64,000 bases of DNA from Streptomyces venezuelae (GTDB taxonomy: Bacteria; Actinomycetota; Actinomycetes; Streptomycetales; Streptomycetaceae), in contig NZ_CP029193.1 in the NCBI RefSeq assembly GCF_008642355.1, positions 5,914,001 to 5,978,000 on the forward strand, written 5' to 3'. Below the pieces are notes generated by a model. That model made no database searches and was not told the DNA's origin. It saw nothing but the letters and a program-made list of their open reading frames with translations. This document shows positions 1 to 8,134 of the stretch, piece after piece. Position 1 is the stretch's first letter; each line of letters opens with the position of its first letter. The position numbers and the translations under genes are program-made.

Positions 1-2767
1 CGCTCCAGCTGGGCACACGCGGCTGCGGGTTGCCCCCGGGCAGCTCGGCGCGCGGCCCCCCGCGGGGCGGCAGCTGGGGCCTGCGACGCTGCTCACCGGC
101 GTCCGACGGCGCGTCCATGGCGTTCGTACGCTGCTGGGGCACCGGAGGCTGCGGCGCGTTGTCGCCACGGCCGGCTTGGGGCTGACCGGACTGACCGGGC
201 TGACCGCCCTGCGGCTGGTTGTTGCCCTGTCCGCGTACCGGCTGGTTGCCCTGCGGCACCATCGGCTGACCGCTCTGGGGGCCGCCGGCCTGCGGACCGC
301 CCGGCGGACGCTGCTGTCCGGTGTCACGCGAGGGCAGCGCGGCGCGCGGACCCGTGCCCGCGACCTGCTGGCGCGGCGCACCGGCACCGAGCAGCCCGGG
401 ACCACCCTGGCCACCACCGGGTCCACCGGGACCGCCGCCGAGCGCGGGACCGCCGCGACCGGGGCCACCGCCCTGGCCGGGGCCACCGTTGCCACCGGGG
501 CCGACACCGCGTCGCGCGGCAGCGGCACCCGCGGCGGCCTGAGCCGCGGCGGGACCGCCGGTCGCGCCGGGCTTGCCCGGCATCTTCTTGCCCTGGGCGA
601 CGTCGACGGGAAGCATGACCAGCGCGGTCGTACCACCGGAGTCGGACGGGCGGAGCTGGATGCGGATGCCGTGGCGCTGCGACAGACGGCCGACCACGAA
701 CAGACCCATGCGGCGCGAGACCGAGACGTCCACGGTGGGCGGCGACGCGAGCCGCTCGTTGATCGCCGCGAGGTCCTCGGGGGAGAGGCCGATGCCGGTG
801 TCGTGGATCTCGATGAGGACGCGCCCGTCGGGCAGCGCGTGACCGGTCACCTTGACCTTGGTCTGCGGCGAGGAGAACGACGTCGCGTTCTCGAGCAGCT
901 CGGCGAGGAGGTGCACGAGGTCGTTGACGACGCGTCCGGCGACCTCGGTCGCGGGGACCGAGGAGAGTTCGATGCGCTCGTACTGCTCCACCTCGGACGC
1001 GGCGGCACGCAGCACGTCGACGAGCGGGACGGGCCGGGTCCACCGTCGGCCGGGCTCTTCACCGGCGAGGACGAGGAGGTTCTCACCGTTACGGCGCATG
1101 CGCGTGGCGAGGTGGTCGAGCTTGAAGAGCGAGGACAGCTGGTCCGGGTCGGCCTCGCGCGACTCCAGCTCGGAGATGAGCGAGAGCTGGCGCTGGATGA
1201 GGCCCTGCGAACGGCGCGAGAGGTTGGTGAACATCGCGTTGACGTTGCCCCGCAGAAGGGCCTGCTCGGCGGCGAGGCGGACGGCCTCGCGGTGCACGTC
1301 GTCGAAGGCCGCGGCCACCTGGCCGATCTCGTCGCGCGAGTGCACACCCACGGACTCCACCGACGTGTCCACGTCCTGCGGGTCCGACTCCGAGAGCTGC
1401 TTGACCAGCTCGGGCAGGCGGTCCTGGGCGACCTTGGTCGCGGTGTCCTGGAGGCGGCGCAGCGAACGGATCATGGACCGGGCCACGACGAACGCGCCGA
1501 CGAGCGAGACGCCGAGCACGAGGAGGATCAGCGCACCGTTGAGGATGGCCGACTGCTCCGACTCGTTGCGCAGCTCGCGAGCCTTCTGCTCCATCTCGCC
1601 GAGGAGCGTCAGCTCGATCTTCGCCATCGCGTCGATCTTGGTCGTGTCGTTGTCGACCCAGTCCTTGTAGGACCGCTTGTCCTGGAGCTTGATGCCGCCC
1701 TCCTGCTCGAGGACGCGCTTGGCGTACTCGTTGGCGGCCTTGACCGCGGGGTTGCCGCCGTCGATGGGCTTGGTCAGCTCACCGGCGTTGCCCGCGTAGA
1801 TCTTGCTGAAGGTCTGGAGCTCCGAGCGCTCCTTCTCGTTGGCGCTGAGGCCGAAGGTGCGGTCGGTCTCGGAGATCTTGCCGTAGTCGCTGTCGTTGGC
1901 GGGCAGGGCCGCGGCGATGATCGCGCGCTGGACGGACGCGTACTCCTTGGCGGAGGAGAAGGCGGCCAGCGAACGGGTCCGCTGGATCATGTCCGGGTTG
2001 CTCGTCGCCTGCGCCATGTCCTGCGACAGCTTCAGGAGCTGCTCGACGAGCTGGCTGTAGGCCTCGACGGTCTGCGAGGTGGACTTCTCGTCCTGGAAGG
2101 CCTTCTTGCGGACGTCGTTGATGCCCTGCAGCTGCTGGGTGATCTGGACCGCGCTGTGCCGGACGCCGAGAAGGCCCTTCTCGCCGTCGGTGTCGTTGAG
2201 GTCCTGGGTGCCCTGCAGGAAGTTCCGGTAGACGCGGTCGGTCTTGTCCCGCGCGCCCTTGACCGTGTAGTCCGAGGCGCTCGCGCCGTGCGCGAGGGGA
2301 CCCGCCGACTTGTCGCGCTCCTCCTGGAGCGCGGCGGCCAGCTCCGTGGCCTGCTTGGTCATCTCGGTGAGCAGCTTCATGTTGTCGAGCTGCTCGATCT
2401 CGTCCAGGGACGAGTTGATGCGGAGTGCGCCGAGCGAGGTCGCGGTGATCACGGGGAGCGCGAGCAGCGAGACCAGACGGGTGGAGATGCGCCAGTTGCG
2501 CAGGGCTATTCGGGAGCCGGGGCCGGGGGGCGTCGCGGCTCCGGACGCGGTCTTGCCCTTGCTCTTGCCCTTGGCCGGGGCGGCCGCGGGGCCGCTGCCG
2601 ACGGCACCTTGGCGCGCGGCGCCGGGGCCGCTGTCACCGGGTGAGCCCGGGCCGGGGTTCTGGGCGTGCTGGGGCGAGGAGCCGCGCTCCGGCTCCGCCG
2701 GAGCATCCCCTCGGCCGCGGTCGGCCTGGGGAGACCCCTTGCCATCCCTCTTGAAACGTCCCTGCAC
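1..2767 (-). CDS. cvnA: CvnA-type sensor histidine kinase, C-terminus beyond window
   Basis: Membrane sensor kinase of the nitrate/nitrite-sensing (NIT) type that heads Streptomyces conservons. It is read from GTG at 2767 and runs off the left edge, so about 922 residues are visible. In order: a Pro/Gly/Lys-rich N-terminus, a first membrane segment near residues 97-115 after RNWRISTRL, a helical extracellular sensor region, a second membrane segment near 405-430, HAMP, the atypical H-box LDHLATRMRRNGENLLVLAG near 547, an N-box with LLENATSFSSP and a D-box with DTGIGL. The remaining roughly 200 residues are a Gly/Pro/Gln-rich low-complexity tail. Its small cvnBCD partners would lie beyond the left edge. 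Placement next to gltX matches S. coelicolor conservon 1 as I recall it. Family is secure; the paralogue assignment is inference. Confidence 0.85.
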   Translation of the reverse strand, partial: MQGRFKRDGKGSPQADRGRGDAPAEPERGSSPQHAQNPGPGSPGDSGPGAARQGAVGSGPAAAPAKGKSKGKTASGAATPPGPGSRIALRNWRISTRLVSLLALPVITATSLGALRINSSLDEIEQLDNMKLLTEMTKQATELAAALQEERDKSAGPLAHGASASDYTVKGARDKTDRVYRNFLQGTQDLNDTDGEKGLLGVRHSAVQITQQLQGINDVRKKAFQDEKSTSQTVEAYSQLVEQLLKLSQDMAQATSNPDMIQRTRSLAAFSSAKEYASVQRAIIAAALPANDSDYGKISETDRTFGLSANEKERSELQTFSKIYAGNAGELTKPIDGGNPAVKAANEYAKRVLEQEGGIKLQDKRSYKDWVDNDTTKIDAMAKIELTLLGEMEQKARELRNESEQSAILNGALILLVLGVSLVGAFVVARSMIRSLRRLQDTATKVAQDRLPELVKQLSESDPQDVDTSVESVGVHSRDEIGQVAAAFDDVHREAVRLAAEQALLRGNVNAMFTNLSRRSQGLIQRQLSLISELESREADPDQLSSLFKLDHLATRMRRNGENLLVLAGEEPGRRWTRPVPLVDVLRAAASEVEQYERIELSSVPATEVAGRVVNDLVHLLAELLENATSFSSPQTKVKVTGHALPDGRVLIEIHDTGIGLSPEDLAAINERLASPPTVDVSVSRRMGLFVVGRLSQRHGIRIQLRPSDSGGTTALVMLPVDVAQGKKMPGKPGATGGPAAAQAAAGAAAARRGVGPGGNGGPGQGGGPGRGGPALGGGPGGPGGGQGGPGLLGAGAPRQQVAGTGPRAALPSRDTGQQRPPGGPQAGGPQSGQPMVPQGNQPVRGQGNNQPQGGQPGQSGQPQAGRGDNAPQPPVPQQRTNAMDAPSDAGEQRRRPQLPPRGGPRAELPGGNPQPRVPSWS

Positions 2768-3343
2768 TAGCGTCGCAACCTCTGGACCAGGCGTCCTGCC
2801 GGGTAACGGCGGGACGGTGTCGGCGTCGTGGGGCGGCAAACGCCCCATGGGTGGTCGTGAGTGACCGGCGCTTGCTCCCCCTCCCCGCCGCCACTCGGCG
2901 CTGCGTTGCGCCCCTGCGCGCCGGTTCGATCCCGCGGCGGTCCCGGGAATTCCAGCACAGTGCCGGATCTCCAACAAGGCCCGTGTGTCGCGGCGCGAGC
3001 TACGTGACACGTTGTGAGTGCCGAGTTACGAGACGTAGAAAGTGATCTAGTAAAAAACGGACTCATCCCCACAAAGTTCCTACCGATGAGGGGTGTCCCA
3101 GTCTTCATGATCAGGAGCGGAATGATGCCTTCAGTGGCGCAATGTCCGTTTCCGAGTGGTCGACTCCGGGCCTGGATTGACCCTTTTGTCCGCTACCTCG
3201 TGAGCAAACTCACACGAAGATCATGGCGTCTTCCTGACTTTGGCCGGGAATTGGATGTTTAGCCTGACGCTTTACAGGGATGGCGAATCCGACAAGCCGC
3301 GTCTCGTTCGCGCGACGCACAACCGACAAGGTCCGAACAGCAG
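2768..3343. other. Intergenic region between cvnA and a small ORF; no gene seen
   Basis: About 576 bases separate the divergent sensor kinase and the 66-aa gene. The stretch around 3010-3130 is clearly less GC-rich than its surroundings, as expected for promoters of both genes. Short open frames exist here, but they have no ribosome binding site, no codon bias and no recognisable motif, so I call none of them. Confidence 0.5.
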
Positions 3344-3544
3344 ATGAAGACTGTGCAGTCGACGATGTTCCGCAACATAGCCAACCCGCGCCGCACCACT
3401 CTCGCGCACCTCACCGACGCGGACGAGCTCCAGACCGCGGCCGACCGCCCGGAACACGCCGTCGAACTCCCGACGCAGACCGCCAACCCCCGGCGCACGA
3501 TCCTCATGGACGCCCCGGAGCAGCCCACCCCCGTGGCGGGCTGA
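3344..3544 (+). CDS. Small hypothetical protein with two NPRRT motifs
   Basis: Encodes 66 residues that I cannot assign to a characterised family. The sequence holds a repeat: ANPRRTTLAHL near residues 14-24 and ANPRRTILMDA near 48-58, separated by an acidic, Ala-rich linker. There is no signal peptide or membrane segment. The GC-rich third codon positions support real coding. A small gene at this place beside gltX agrees with my memory of other Streptomyces. The ribosome binding site is weak, and the ATG at 3365 is an alternative start. Function unknown; the twin basic motif could bind a partner twice or bind nucleic acid, but that is speculation. Confidence 0.6.
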   Translation: MKTVQSTMFRNIANPRRTTLAHLTDADELQTAADRPEHAVELPTQTANPRRTILMDAPEQPTPVAG

Positions 3545-3623
3545 TCACGGGAGGTCGGACCCCCTTGCCGCGTTAGCCTGGAGCGTCAGACTCCACCCAT
3601 TCCAGCAAGGGGCCGAGGCACAC

Positions 3624-4412
3624 GTGCGCATCGCCAGGTTCTCCATCGACGGCAACGTCGCCTTCGGCGCGGTCGAGGGCGAAAGTCCCCCCGGAACGAC
3701 CGACGGACTCGTCCTCGACATCATCAAGGGCATCCCGTTCGCGGACTTCGAGCTCTCCGGCACGAAGGTCCCGCTGAGCAAGGTCAGGCTGCTGCCGCCG
3801 GTGCTCCCCAACAAGGTCGTGGGCATCGGCCGCAACTACGCCGACCACGCGGCGGAACTCGGCAACGAGGTCCCCGACGTCCCGGTCGCCTTCTTCAAGC
3901 CGTCCACCTCCGTGGCGGGCCCCGGCGACGCCATCGTGTACCCCTCCTTCTCGCAGGAGGTGCATCACGAGGCCGAGCTCGCCGTCGTCATCGGCCGCAT
4001 GTGCCGCGAGGTCCCGCGCGAGCGCGCCCGTGACGTCATCCTCGGCTACACCTGCGCGAACGACGTCACCGCGCGTGACGTGCAGAAGCGCGAGAAGCAG
4101 TGGGCCAGGGCCAAGGGCTTCGACACCGCCTGCCCGCTCGGCCCCTGGGTGGAGACCGACCTCGACCCCTCCGACCTCACCATCCAGTGCACGGTCAACG
4201 GCGAACAGCGCCAGCTGGGGCGTACGACCGAGATGGTCCGCTCCGTCGAGGACCTGATCGTGCACATCTCCGAGGCCATGACGCTGCTCCCGGGCGACGT
4301 CATCCTCACGGGCACCCCGGCAGGGGTCGGCCCGCTCAACGTCGGCGACGAGGTCGCCGTCACCATCGAAGGCATCGGCACTCTCACCAACAGGGTGATC
4401 AAGCGTGGCTAA
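3624..4412 (+). CDS. Fumarylacetoacetate hydrolase (FAA) family protein
   Basis: 262-residue member of the FAH superfamily, metal-dependent enzymes that hydrolyse or decarboxylate beta-diketo and acylpyruvate compounds. The N-terminal cap is short. The core contains KVVGIGRNYADHAAEL, EAELAVVIG with the metal-ligand Glu residues, RDVQKREKQWARAKGFDT and the C-terminal LTGTPAGVGPL typical of the family. The start is GTG at 3624. The stop overlaps the gltX start by 8 bases, so the two are probably translationally coupled. The likely activity is an acylpyruvase or oxaloacetate decarboxylase-like reaction, but the substrate cannot be read from the sequence. Confidence 0.88.
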   Translation: MRIARFSIDGNVAFGAVEGESPPGTTDGLVLDIIKGIPFADFELSGTKVPLSKVRLLPPVLPNKVVGIGRNYADHAAELGNEVPDVPVAFFKPSTSVAGPGDAIVYPSFSQEVHHEAELAVVIGRMCREVPRERARDVILGYTCANDVTARDVQKREKQWARAKGFDTACPLGPWVETDLDPSDLTIQCTVNGEQRQLGRTTEMVRSVEDLIVHISEAMTLLPGDVILTGTPAGVGPLNVGDEVAVTIEGIGTLTNRVIKRG

Positions 4413-5883
4413 CGCGACCCCCGTACGCGTACGGTTCTGTCCCTCGCCGACCGGCAACCCCCACGTGGGCCTGGTCCGCACCGCCCTCTTCAACTGGGCC
4501 TACGCCCGGCACAACGAGGGCACCCTGGTCTTCCGCATCGAGGACACCGACGCCGCTCGCGACTCGGAGGAGTCGTACGAGCAGCTCCTCGACTCGATGC
4601 GCTGGCTGGGCTTCGACTGGGACGAGGGCCCCGAGGTCGGCGGCCCGCACGCGCCGTACCGCCAGTCGCAGCGCATGGACATCTACAAGGACGTCGCCGC
4701 CAAGCTGATCGACGGCGGCTACGCCTACCCCTGCTACTGCACCACCGAGGAGCTGGACGCCCGCCGCGAGGCCGCCCGCGCCGCCGGCAAGCCGTCCGGG
4801 TACGACGGCCACTGCCGCGACCTCACCGCGGAGCAGATCCAGGCGTACGAGGCCGAGGGCCGCAAGCACATCATCCGCTTCCGGATGCCCGACGAGGCCA
4901 CGACCTTCACGGACCTGGTCCGCGGTGAAATCACGGTCCAGGCCGAGAACGTCACCGACTACGGCATCGTCCGCGCGAACGGCGCCCCGCTCTACACGCT
5001 CGTCAACCCGGTCGACGACGCGCTCATGGAGATCACCCACGTCCTGCGCGGCGAGGACCTGCTCTCCTCCACCCCCCGCCAGATCGCCCTCTACAAGGCG
5101 CTGATCGAGCTGGGCATCGCCAAGGGCATCCCCGAGTTCGGCCACCTCCCGTACGTCATGGGCGAGGGCAACAAGAAGCTGAGCAAGCGCGACCCGCAGG
5201 CTTCGCTCAACCTCTACCGCGAGCGCGGCTTCCTGCCCGAGGGGCTCCTGAACTACCTGTCGCTCCTCGGCTGGTCGTTCTCGGCGGACCAGGACGTCTT
5301 CTCGATCTCCGACATGGTCGCGAAGTTCGACCTCGCGGACGTGAACGCGAACCCGGCCCGCTTCGACCTGAAGAAGGCCGAGGCGATCAACGCCGACCAC
5401 ATCCGCATGCTGGACGTGAAGACCTTCGCCGAGGCCTGCGAGCCCTGGCTGAAGGCCCCGCACGCCAACTGGGCGCCCGAGGAGTTCGACGAGGCCGCCT
5501 GGCAGGCCATCGCGCCGCACGCGCAGACCCGCCTCAAGGTCCTCTCCGAGATCACGGACAACGTCGACTTCCTGTTCCGCGCGGAGCCGGTCTTCGACGA
5601 GCCGTCCTGGACGAAGGCGATGAAGGAGGGCTCCGACGCGCTCCTGCGCACCGCCCGCGCCAAGCTGGACGCGGCCGACTGGACCTCCCCCGAGTCCCTC
5701 AAGGAGGCCGTCCTGGCCGCCGGTGAGGAGCACGGCCTCAAGCTCGGCAAGGCCCAGGCCCCGGTCCGCGTCGCCGTCACCGGCCGCACCATCGGCCTGC
5801 CCCTCTTCGAGTCCCTGGAGATCCTGGGCAAGGAGAAGGCGCTCACCCGCATCGACGCGGCCCTGGCGAAGCTGACCGCGTAA
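4405..5883 (+). CDS. gltX: Glutamate--tRNA ligase
   Basis: Class I aminoacyl-tRNA synthetase of 492 residues charging tRNA-Glu. The HIGH-type motif reads PSPTGNPHVG near residue 14 and the KMSKS-type motif reads NKKLSKR near 256. The Rossmann catalytic domain is followed by an all-helical anticodon-binding domain, as in bacterial discriminating or non-discriminating GluRS. Length is normal. The GTG start overlaps the end of the FAA-family gene. A strong hairpin terminator follows at 5903-5933. Three tRNA-Glu and two tRNA-Gln genes lie about 1 kb downstream. Actinomycetes usually mischarge tRNA-Gln with this enzyme and amidate it with GatCAB, which would link enzyme and tRNA cluster functionally. 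Confidence 0.97.
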   Translation: MANATPVRVRFCPSPTGNPHVGLVRTALFNWAYARHNEGTLVFRIEDTDAARDSEESYEQLLDSMRWLGFDWDEGPEVGGPHAPYRQSQRMDIYKDVAAKLIDGGYAYPCYCTTEELDARREAARAAGKPSGYDGHCRDLTAEQIQAYEAEGRKHIIRFRMPDEATTFTDLVRGEITVQAENVTDYGIVRANGAPLYTLVNPVDDALMEITHVLRGEDLLSSTPRQIALYKALIELGIAKGIPEFGHLPYVMGEGNKKLSKRDPQASLNLYRERGFLPEGLLNYLSLLGWSFSADQDVFSISDMVAKFDLADVNANPARFDLKKAEAINADHIRMLDVKTFAEACEPWLKAPHANWAPEEFDEAAWQAIAPHAQTRLKVLSEITDNVDFLFRAEPVFDEPSWTKAMKEGSDALLRTARAKLDAADWTSPESLKEAVLAAGEEHGLKLGKAQAPVRVAVTGRTIGLPLFESLEILGKEKALTRIDAALAKLTA

Positions 5884-5902
5884 CCGGCCCCGTGCCGACG
5901 AA

Positions 5903-5933
5903 GGACCCGGGAAGCCTGACGGCTCCCGGGTCC
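5903..5933 (+). terminator. Hairpin terminator after gltX
   Basis: GGACCCGGGAAGCC pairs with GGCTCCCGGGTCC across a four-base loop with one unpaired A, ending 50 bases after the gltX stop. No U-run follows, as is common in streptomycetes. Confidence 0.75.
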
Positions 5934-5939
5934 TTCGCA

Positions 5940-5985
5940 TACCGTCGTAGACATGCCGATCAAAGCCGTGGTCTGGGACATCGAC
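5940..5985 (+). repeat. Upstream copy of a 46-bp direct repeat (HAD gene 5' end)
   Basis: These 46 bases are identical to 6042-6087, which span the start codon of the HAD gene. The copy includes ATG at 5953, which opens a 17-codon reading frame (MPIKAVVWDID then TAFFGG) that stops at 6004-6006. Confidence 0.9.
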
Positions 5986-5994
5986 ACTGCGTTC

Positions 5995-6014
5995 TTCGGG
6001 GGATAACCCCCGAA
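5995..6014. repeat. Perfect palindrome between the two direct repeats
   Basis: TTCGGGGG and CCCCCGAA form an 8-bp stem with an ATAA loop. It lies in the 56-base segment separating the two 46-bp repeats. The stop codon of the 17-codon duplicate frame falls in the loop. It could be a REP-like palindrome, a terminator or an attenuator. Confidence 0.65.
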
Positions 6015-6041
6015 CCCCCAGCCGGGAGCCGGGACTGCGAT

Positions 6042-6087
6042 TACCGTCGTAGACATGCCGATCAAAGCCGTGGTCTGGGACATCGAC
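6042..6087 (+). repeat. Downstream copy of the 46-bp direct repeat
   Basis: Identical to 5940-5985, offset 102 bases. It covers 13 bases of 5' leader plus the first 11 codons of the HAD hydrolase. Confidence 0.9.
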
Positions 6088-6783
6088 GACACGATCTTCG
6101 ACTACGCGCGCGCCGACACCACCGGCATGCACGCGCACCTCACGGCCGAGGGCCTCCTGGAGCGGTACGAGTCGGCGGAGCGGGCGCTGGAGCGGTGGCG
6201 GGAGCTCACCGAGCGCCACTGGACCCGCTTCGGCGCCGGGGGAGTGACCTTCCAGGAGCAGCGCCGCGACCGCGTACGCGACTTCATGGACGCCCCGGAC
6301 CTCTCCGACGACGACGCCGACGCCTGGTTCCAGCGTTACGTCGGTCACTACGAATCGGCCTGGTCCCTCTTCCCCGACACCCTCCCCGCCCTGGACGCGC
6401 TCGCCGGCGAGTACCGCCACGCGGTGCTCTCCAACTCCGCGCTGGTCGTCCAGGACCGCAAACTGACCGTCCTCGGCGTACGCGACCGCTTTGAGGCCGT
6501 GCTGTGCGCCGCCGACCTGGGCGTCTCCAAACCCGCCCCCGAGGCGTTCCGCGCCGTCTGCACCCACCTCGGCCTCCCGCCCGCGGAGATCGCCTACGTC
6601 GGCGATCAGCCGGAGATCGACGCCAGGGGCGCCAGGGACGCGGGCCTGCTCGGAATCTGGCTCGACCGCGGCGGCGCGGCGGGGGAGGGACCGTCGGGCG
6701 TGCACCGCATCCGGGACCTCTCGGAGCTCCCCGCGCTGCTGCGTGCGGATACCCGTTTTGGAGCGCCGTCCACCTTCGGGTAA
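6055..6783 (+). CDS. HAD superfamily hydrolase
   Basis: 242-residue haloacid dehalogenase-type phosphatase. Motif I is DIDDTIFD at residues 9-16, with both aspartates of DxD present. Motif II is LSNSA, motif III is the Lys of GVSKPAPEAF, and motif IV is GDQPEIDARGARDAG. A helical C1 cap of about 90 residues follows motif I, as in YjjG and phosphoglycolate phosphatase relatives. The substrate is unknown. The start codon lies inside a 46-bp direct repeat, so the region upstream holds a truncated copy of the first 11 codons, which might influence expression. The gene lies alone between gltX and the tRNA cluster. Confidence 0.9.
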   Translation: MPIKAVVWDIDDTIFDYARADTTGMHAHLTAEGLLERYESAERALERWRELTERHWTRFGAGGVTFQEQRRDRVRDFMDAPDLSDDDADAWFQRYVGHYESAWSLFPDTLPALDALAGEYRHAVLSNSALVVQDRKLTVLGVRDRFEAVLCAADLGVSKPAPEAFRAVCTHLGLPPAEIAYVGDQPEIDARGARDAGLLGIWLDRGGAAGEGPSGVHRIRDLSELPALLRADTRFGAPSTFG

Positions 6784-6870
6784 TGTTCTTCCTGCGCCGC
6801 CCGAGAGGGCCGAAAGGTCCGGCCGGGAAGCGCAAGTCAAACAAAACCCCGTCAAGGGGTGGCGCTTTGA

Positions 6871-6942
6871 TGGCCTATGGTGTAATTGGCAGCACGACGG
6901 TTTCTGGTTCCGTTAGTCTAGGTTCGAGTCCTGGTAGGCCAG
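6871..6942 (+). tRNA. tRNA-Gln (CUG)
   Basis: 72-nt cloverleaf. The acceptor TGGCCTA pairs with TAGGCCA, the discriminator is G, and the anticodon loop TTCTGGT has anticodon CTG. The T arm reads AGGTTCGAGTCCT. No CCA is encoded. This is the first of five clustered tRNA genes. Confidence 0.95.
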
Positions 6943-6964
6943 CTCGCAGAGCTCATCTGCAAAC

Positions 6965-6981
6965 TGTGGATCTCATCCACA
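6965..6981 (+). other. Hairpin in tRNA spacer
   Basis: TGTGGAT-CTC-ATCCACA is a perfect 7-bp stem between the first tRNA-Gln and first tRNA-Glu. There is no U-run, so it is more likely a processing or spacer structure than a terminator. Confidence 0.5.
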
Positions 6982-6983
6982 AT

Positions 6984-7056
6984 GCCCCCGTTGTGTAGCG
7001 GCCTAGCACGCCGCCCTCTCAAGGCGGTAGCGCCGGTTCGAATCCGGTCGGGGGTA
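6984..7056 (+). tRNA. tRNA-Glu (CUC), copy 1
   Basis: 73-nt cloverleaf with acceptor GCCCCCG paired with CGGGGGT (one G-T pair), discriminator A, anticodon loop CCTCTCA with anticodon CTC, and T arm CCGGTTCGAATCCGG. No CCA is encoded. It is identical along its length to the other two Glu copies. Confidence 0.95.
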
Positions 7057-7118
7057 CAGATCCTTCCCGCGGGGACAGATCGGGTCGCACCCACTGTCAC
7101 TGATGCAGGATCGCTAGG

Positions 7119-7191
7119 GCCCCCGTTGTGTAGCGGCCTAGCACGCCGCCCTCTCAAGGCGGTAGCGCCGGTTCGAATCCGGTCGGGGGTA
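7119..7191 (+). tRNA. tRNA-Glu (CUC), copy 2
   Basis: Same 73-nt sequence as copy 1. The 62-base spacer before it is unrelated to the other spacers, so only the tRNA body has been kept identical, by duplication or gene conversion. Confidence 0.95.
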
Positions 7192-7196
7192 CTGTA

Positions 7197-7218
7197 GGTA
7201 CTAGACATGGTCTAGACC
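7197..7218 (+). other. Hairpin in tRNA spacer
   Basis: CTAGAC-ATG-GTCTAG at 7201-7215 is a perfect 6-bp stem, extended by GGT/ACC across a bulged A, just before the second tRNA-Gln. It is a likely processing structure in the tRNA precursor. Confidence 0.45.
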
Positions 7219-7222
7219 ACAT

Positions 7223-7294
7223 TGGGCTATGGTGTAATTGGCAGCACGACGGTTTCTGGTTCCGTTAGTTTAGGTTCGAGTCCTGGTAGCCCAG
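7223..7294 (+). tRNA. tRNA-Gln (CUG), second copy
   Basis: 72-nt cloverleaf with acceptor TGGGCTA/TAGCCCA and anticodon CTG. It differs from the first tRNA-Gln by a compensatory acceptor change (third pair G-C instead of C-G region) and by one C-to-T change in the variable region. No CCA is encoded. Confidence 0.95.
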
Positions 7295-7321
7295 CTGGAT
7301 CTGTGGTGACACGAGATCCTC

Positions 7322-7394
7322 GCCCCCGTTGTGTAGCGGCCTAGCACGCCGCCCTCTCAAGGCGGTAGCGCCGGTTCGAATCCGGTCGGGGGTA
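7322..7394 (+). tRNA. tRNA-Glu (CUC), copy 3
   Basis: Same 73-nt sequence as the other two Glu genes. It is the last tRNA of the cluster and is followed directly by a terminator. Confidence 0.95.
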
Positions 7395-7407
7395 CAAGAA
7401 CGACAGA

Positions 7408-7434
7408 GGGCCTTCCCGTACGGGGAGGCCCTTT
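7408..7434. terminator. Terminator after the tRNA cluster
   Basis: GGGCCTTCCC-GTAC-GGGGAGGCCC (one G-U pair) followed by TTT. It ends just before the stop codon of the convergent MerR gene and may serve both transcripts. Confidence 0.8.
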
Positions 7435-7436
7435 CG

Positions 7437-8093
7437 TCATGCCTGCGTGGCCTCCGGCCCGTAGCGCAGGTTGGACTCCTCCGCCTGCGCCATGCGGCGC
7501 AGGCTCAGCAGGACCGGCTCATAGAGCACCGTGAGTGCGACCGCCGCCTCCAGCTGCTCGTCGGGCGACTCGTACCGCTCGATCAAGTCCAGGTCCGCCA
7601 CGGCCAGTTGCCGCCCCGCGTGTGCGTAGGGTGCCAAGTCCGCCACGCCGCACGGGTATCCGAGCCGGGCCAGGGTCCCGACAGCGGTCACCAGCATCCG
7701 GTAGGCCGGGGAATCCGCTCCGTACTCCCGCGCGTTCTGCCAGCCCAGACGTTCAAGGAGGGCGTCCACCGTGCGGCGCGCCGCCTCCTGGGACGGGTCG
7801 TCCGCGGCGGCCTCCGGGCCGTGCGGCAGGGCCCAAACCGCCGTGCCCAGACGGGAGTTGTGGTCCAGCGAGTCGTCCTCCAGGGCGGTCAGCACCACGC
7901 GTGCCGACGCGATCGGCACCCGGCCCACCTGGACCAGCGCCCGCACCAGCCGGAGCCGCTGCAGATGGGTGTCGTCGTACTCGGCCTGCGTCGCCGTCAC
8001 GCGGCGGCCCGGCGGGAGCAGCCCCTCGCGCAGGTAGTACTTGATCGTGGCGGTGGGGACCCCGCTGCGCCGGCTCAGTTCCGCCAGTCTCAT
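7437..8093 (-). CDS. MerR family transcriptional regulator
   Basis: 218-residue DNA-binding regulator. The N-terminal winged helix reads MRLAELSRRSGVPTATIKYY, then LREGLLPPGR, a typical MerR head. The C-terminal effector region of about 130 residues is unlike known metal sensors and lacks a clear Cys cluster. I chose ATG at 8093 because AGGAGG lies nine bases upstream. A longer frame to 8165 would begin inside the operator palindrome. It is transcribed away from the DUF4188 gene, and the 18-bp palindrome at 8135-8152 in the shared promoter region is the probable binding site. The ligand is unknown. Confidence 0.88.
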   Translation of the reverse strand: MRLAELSRRSGVPTATIKYYLREGLLPPGRRVTATQAEYDDTHLQRLRLVRALVQVGRVPIASARVVLTALEDDSLDHNSRLGTAVWALPHGPEAAADDPSQEAARRTVDALLERLGWQNAREYGADSPAYRMLVTAVGTLARLGYPCGVADLAPYAHAGRQLAVADLDLIERYESPDEQLEAAVALTVLYEPVLLSLRRMAQAEESNLRYGPEATQA

Positions 8094-8134
8094 CGGCTCG
8101 TGCCTCCTCTTGCGCTCCTCGTTGGAGAGTGCCA

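Noticed and set aside
176..2644. 822-codon plus-strand frame opposite the sensor kinase
   Set aside because: Antisense of the HAMP/ATPase regions; low-complexity composition. The minus strand has clear kinase motifs.
3014..3262. 82-codon frame in the cvnA upstream region
   Set aside because: Mixed codon use, no ribosome site, and no motif; the A/T-rich part looks like promoter DNA.
4399..6855. 818-codon minus-strand frame across gltX and the HAD gene
   Set aside because: Shadow of two well-supported plus-strand genes; no recognisable domain.
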